Assembly: GCA_030037525.1 (NCBI GenBank)
Contig: JASHRC010000184.1
Coordinates: 1-64,000 of the forward strand
Source of the DNA: Candidatus Acidiferrales bacterium
Lineage (GTDB): Bacteria > Acidobacteriota > Terriglobia > Acidiferrales > UBA7541
DNA: 64,000 nucleotides
Direction: 5' to 3'
Shown: positions 61,867-64,000 of the stretch, piece after piece
How positions within the stretch are numbered: the first letter of the stretch is position 1
Layout of the letters: each line of letters opens with the position of its first letter
Notes under the pieces: generated by a model
Databases searched by the model: none
Told to the model about the DNA's origin: nothing
What the model saw: only the letters and a program-made list of their open reading frames with translations
Translations under genes and position numbers: made by a program

Positions 61867-62664
61867 ATGGCAGCGAGATCGCGGCGTGAATTTCTCAGGA
61901 TGACAGGCGCCGGAGCCGGGTTCCTCGCGCTCGGCGCGGACTTCGCTCGAGGCACCGATCGAGCGCTCGGATTGATTTTTCCACCGGCGAACACTCCCGT
62001 GCCGCCTGAGGCGCACCGGATGTACCCCTCCGGCGTGCGGTTTCTCTCAACCGGTGTGGGGCTCGAGCGCATGACGCCGGAAGGCTATGACAAAGTCGTG
62101 GATCGCATCGTGCCGGCCGCCAAGCAACTCGCCCGAGAAGGCGCGAACGCCATCGACGTGATGGGCACGTCGCTTACGTTTTACAGAGGTGCCGCATTCA
62201 ACGATCAGCTCCAGACGACCATCCGCAAGGCCACCGGCCTGCCGGCAACCACCATGAGCACCGCGATCGTGGAGGGGCTCAGAGCCGTCGGCGGCGAGCA
62301 TCTGGCGGTCGCCACGGCATACAACGAGCAGGTGAACCAGCGGCTCGAGGTATTCCTTCGCGAGTGCGGCTTCGAAGTGCTCAGGATCCAGGGGATGGGG
62401 ATCGAGCGTTTCGAAGATCGTCCCCCGGTGACCGACGACGAACTGCTCGCACTTGGCACCAGCGTCTGGAAGGGCGCGTCGAAAGCGGACGCGATTCTGA
62501 TTTCTTGCGGCGCTCTGAGAACGCTCGGAATTCTCGCGCCTCTCGAGCAGCGGTGTGGAGTTCCGGTGGTATCGAGCCTGCCGCACGCGCTCTGGGCCGG
62601 CGTGCGCTTGCTTGGGCTGAGCGGCCGGGCGCCCGGCTACGGCATGCTGCTCGAGCGGGGCTGA
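61867..62664 (+). CDS. Arylmalonate decarboxylase-like (Asp/Glu racemase superfamily) with Tat signal
   Basis: RSRREFLRMTGAGAGFLALG Tat signal; LGLIFPPANTPVPPEAHRMYP; DVMGTSLTFYRGAAFN; TGLPATTMSTAIVEGLRA; LISCGALRTL; GVPVVSSLPHALWAGVRL. Confidence 0.85.
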   Translation: MAARSRREFLRMTGAGAGFLALGADFARGTDRALGLIFPPANTPVPPEAHRMYPSGVRFLSTGVGLERMTPEGYDKVVDRIVPAAKQLAREGANAIDVMGTSLTFYRGAAFNDQLQTTIRKATGLPATTMSTAIVEGLRAVGGEHLAVATAYNEQVNQRLEVFLRECGFEVLRIQGMGIERFEDRPPVTDDELLALGTSVWKGASKADAILISCGALRTLGILAPLEQRCGVPVVSSLPHALWAGVRLLGLSGRAPGYGMLLERG

Positions 62665-62851
62665 TTCGACCAGAACGCCCGCCTGGCGAGCCTGCCCGCC
62701 GAAGCGGAGAGTCCTCAGATGTTCTGCTCAATCTGTCGCGCGCCGAAGCCAGGCCTCCGTTCGGGAATTTGCATGATATAGTTCTGCGGTAGTTTGGTGC
62801 GACCCTCTGCGCTCGCGCCGTCGGAAAACCGCGGAGCGACAAGGAGCGACG

Positions 62852-63280
62852 ATGATTCCTGAAGAAATGGCTCGGGAGATGCGCGAGGAATTGACGCGCG
62901 TCGGCTTTCGCGAGCTGCGAACGACTGAGGAGGTCGATGCGTTACTGGCGAAAGAGAAGCGCACCGTGCTGGTCGTAGTAAATTCGGTGTGCGGATGCGC
63001 GGCCGGCAAAGCTCGGCCTGCGATTGCCCGTGCGGTGATGAATAGGGTACGGCCGGAAATCCTGGCGACGGTTTTTGCGGGACAGGACCCTGAAGCCACC
63101 GCGCAGGCCCGGAAGTATTTCACTGGATACCCGCCGTCGTCGCCTTCGATCGCGCTGATGCGTGACGGCAGGCTCGCTTTCATGATGGAACGGCGCGATA
63201 TCGAAAACAGTGATCCATTCACCATCGCGGCCACTTTGGTGCGCGCCTTCAACGAATTCTGCACTCCGGCCACGGCCTGA
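62852..63280 (+). CDS. Bacilliredoxin (BrxA/BrxB, YphP/YqiW family)
   Basis: VLVVVNSVCGCAAGKARPAIA CGC motif; PEEMAREMREELTRVGFREL. Confidence 0.9.
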   Translation: MIPEEMAREMREELTRVGFRELRTTEEVDALLAKEKRTVLVVVNSVCGCAAGKARPAIARAVMNRVRPEILATVFAGQDPEATAQARKYFTGYPPSSPSIALMRDGRLAFMMERRDIENSDPFTIAATLVRAFNEFCTPATA

Positions 63281-63362
63281 TGTGGTCGACAGCACCCAGG
63301 TTCACAGAGCGCCGGCAGGCGGCCGAAGCCGCTGGCTTGTGGCTCACCGAGGAGGACGAACG

Positions 63363-63560
63363 ATGGCCAGAAAACTCGATCTGAACCGAGCCGCCGTGAG
63401 AATCGGATCGGCGATTGGAAAGGCAGACCGCACCGCCCACAAAGTGGCCAAAGCCGGCGCGATCGCAAAGGAAGAGCTGGACTCGATCTCGAAACAAATC
63501 GACCGGCTCAAGCGCCAGCTCTTGAAGACCACCAAGCGATTGAAAAAAGCCCTGGCCTAG
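63363..63560 (+). CDS. Small basic helical protein of unknown function
   Basis: MARKLDLNRAAVRIGSAIGKADRTAHKVAKAGAIAKEELDSISKQIDRLKRQLLKTTKRLKKALA; Lys/Arg-rich coiled-coil-like. Confidence 0.5.
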   Translation: MARKLDLNRAAVRIGSAIGKADRTAHKVAKAGAIAKEELDSISKQIDRLKRQLLKTTKRLKKALA

Positions 63561-63783
63561 CCCGCCTCACCCGTCACGCGAAGCGCGAGGCGGGGCTCCT
63601 GCGTCTCGCGCGAGGACTGGCCGGCGAATGGGCTCGGTTGCCTTCGATGACCGGCCTTCCGCGACCCCGGTGAAGTGGCGCCACCGCGTCGATCCCGCGT
63701 ACCCTGGCGCTCGGATGCCCGAACCGGAAGCTACAATGCGATAGAATGGTCCGAGCGTGGAAGAGAGATTTTACCGGGCTACG

Positions 63784-64000
63784 ATGAGGATTGGCGGAGG
63801 CACCTTGCTTGGGCGCCTCGCTTTCTTCTTCCTGCTGATCTGCGCCATCGGACTGGGCGCGGCGGTGGGGCTTCTGTTCGTTTATTCCAGCGACCTGCCG
63901 GAAATCCACGCACTCGAGGATTACCGCCCGGAAGTGCAGACCGAACTCTATGCGGACGACGGGCAGTCCATCGGCACGTTCTCGCTCCAGCGCAGGATTC
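63784..64000 (+). CDS. Penicillin-binding protein 1A family, N-terminus only (runs off the window)
   Basis: Manual translation MRIGGGTLLGRLAFFFLLICAIGLGAAVGLLFVYSSDLPEIHALEDYRPEVQTELYADDGQSIGTFSLQRR. Confidence 0.75.
   Translation, partial: MRIGGGTLLGRLAFFFLLICAIGLGAAVGLLFVYSSDLPEIHALEDYRPEVQTELYADDGQSIGTFSLQRRI

Noticed and set aside
60370-62016. Long minus-strand ORF (548 aa)
   Set aside because: Antisense to the SDR and amidohydrolase genes, which have clear family motifs.

Overview
This 64 kb window is GC-rich and looks like the chromosome of a Gram-negative bacterium. lpxK and waaA point to an LPS outer membrane. The Ser/Thr kinase with TolB/WD40-like repeats, the S55 peptidase and several small conserved proteins suggest Acidobacteriota; that placement is inference, not a search result. 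I found no rRNA, tRNA, CRISPR array or insertion sequence. Region 1 (0-20 kb) is mostly housekeeping: aroC-def-fmt-rsmB-PASTA-rpe-bamD-like, a response regulator, valS, birA, coaX, an rlmD-like gene, lpxK and waaA. Region 2 (20.7-26.9 kb, minus strand) is a compact operon of three vanillyl-alcohol-oxidase/4-cresol-dehydrogenase-type flavoproteins alternating with two small c-type cytochromes, led by an uncharacterised Tat-signal protein. Region 3 (27-34 kb) holds an aspartyl protease-PDZ protein, an S55 (SpoIVB-like) protein, a beta-propeller protein and two PilZ-like proteins. Region 4 (34-42 kb) holds an RND pump, a frameshifted 6-phosphogluconolactonase gene, gnd, a HAD hydrolase and a DUF488 protein. 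Region 5 (42-50 kb) is regulatory: two Crp/Fnr proteins, an esterase, a frameshifted HD-domain gene, a PilZ protein and a Ser/Thr kinase. Region 6 (50-56 kb) holds an EmrB-type MFS with divergent TetR, an aldo/keto reductase, a DUF6496-like mini-protein and a TrmH-family methyltransferase. Region 7 (56.4-62.7 kb) is a likely aromatic-compound catabolic cluster: aldehyde dehydrogenase, lignostilbene-type carotenoid oxygenase, half an MFS, SDR, amidohydrolase and a Tat-signal arylmalonate-decarboxylase homolog. The strongest candidate for an undescribed system is the flavocytochrome operon, whose first gene may be a Tat 'hitchhiker' export partner for flavoproteins that lack signal peptides.
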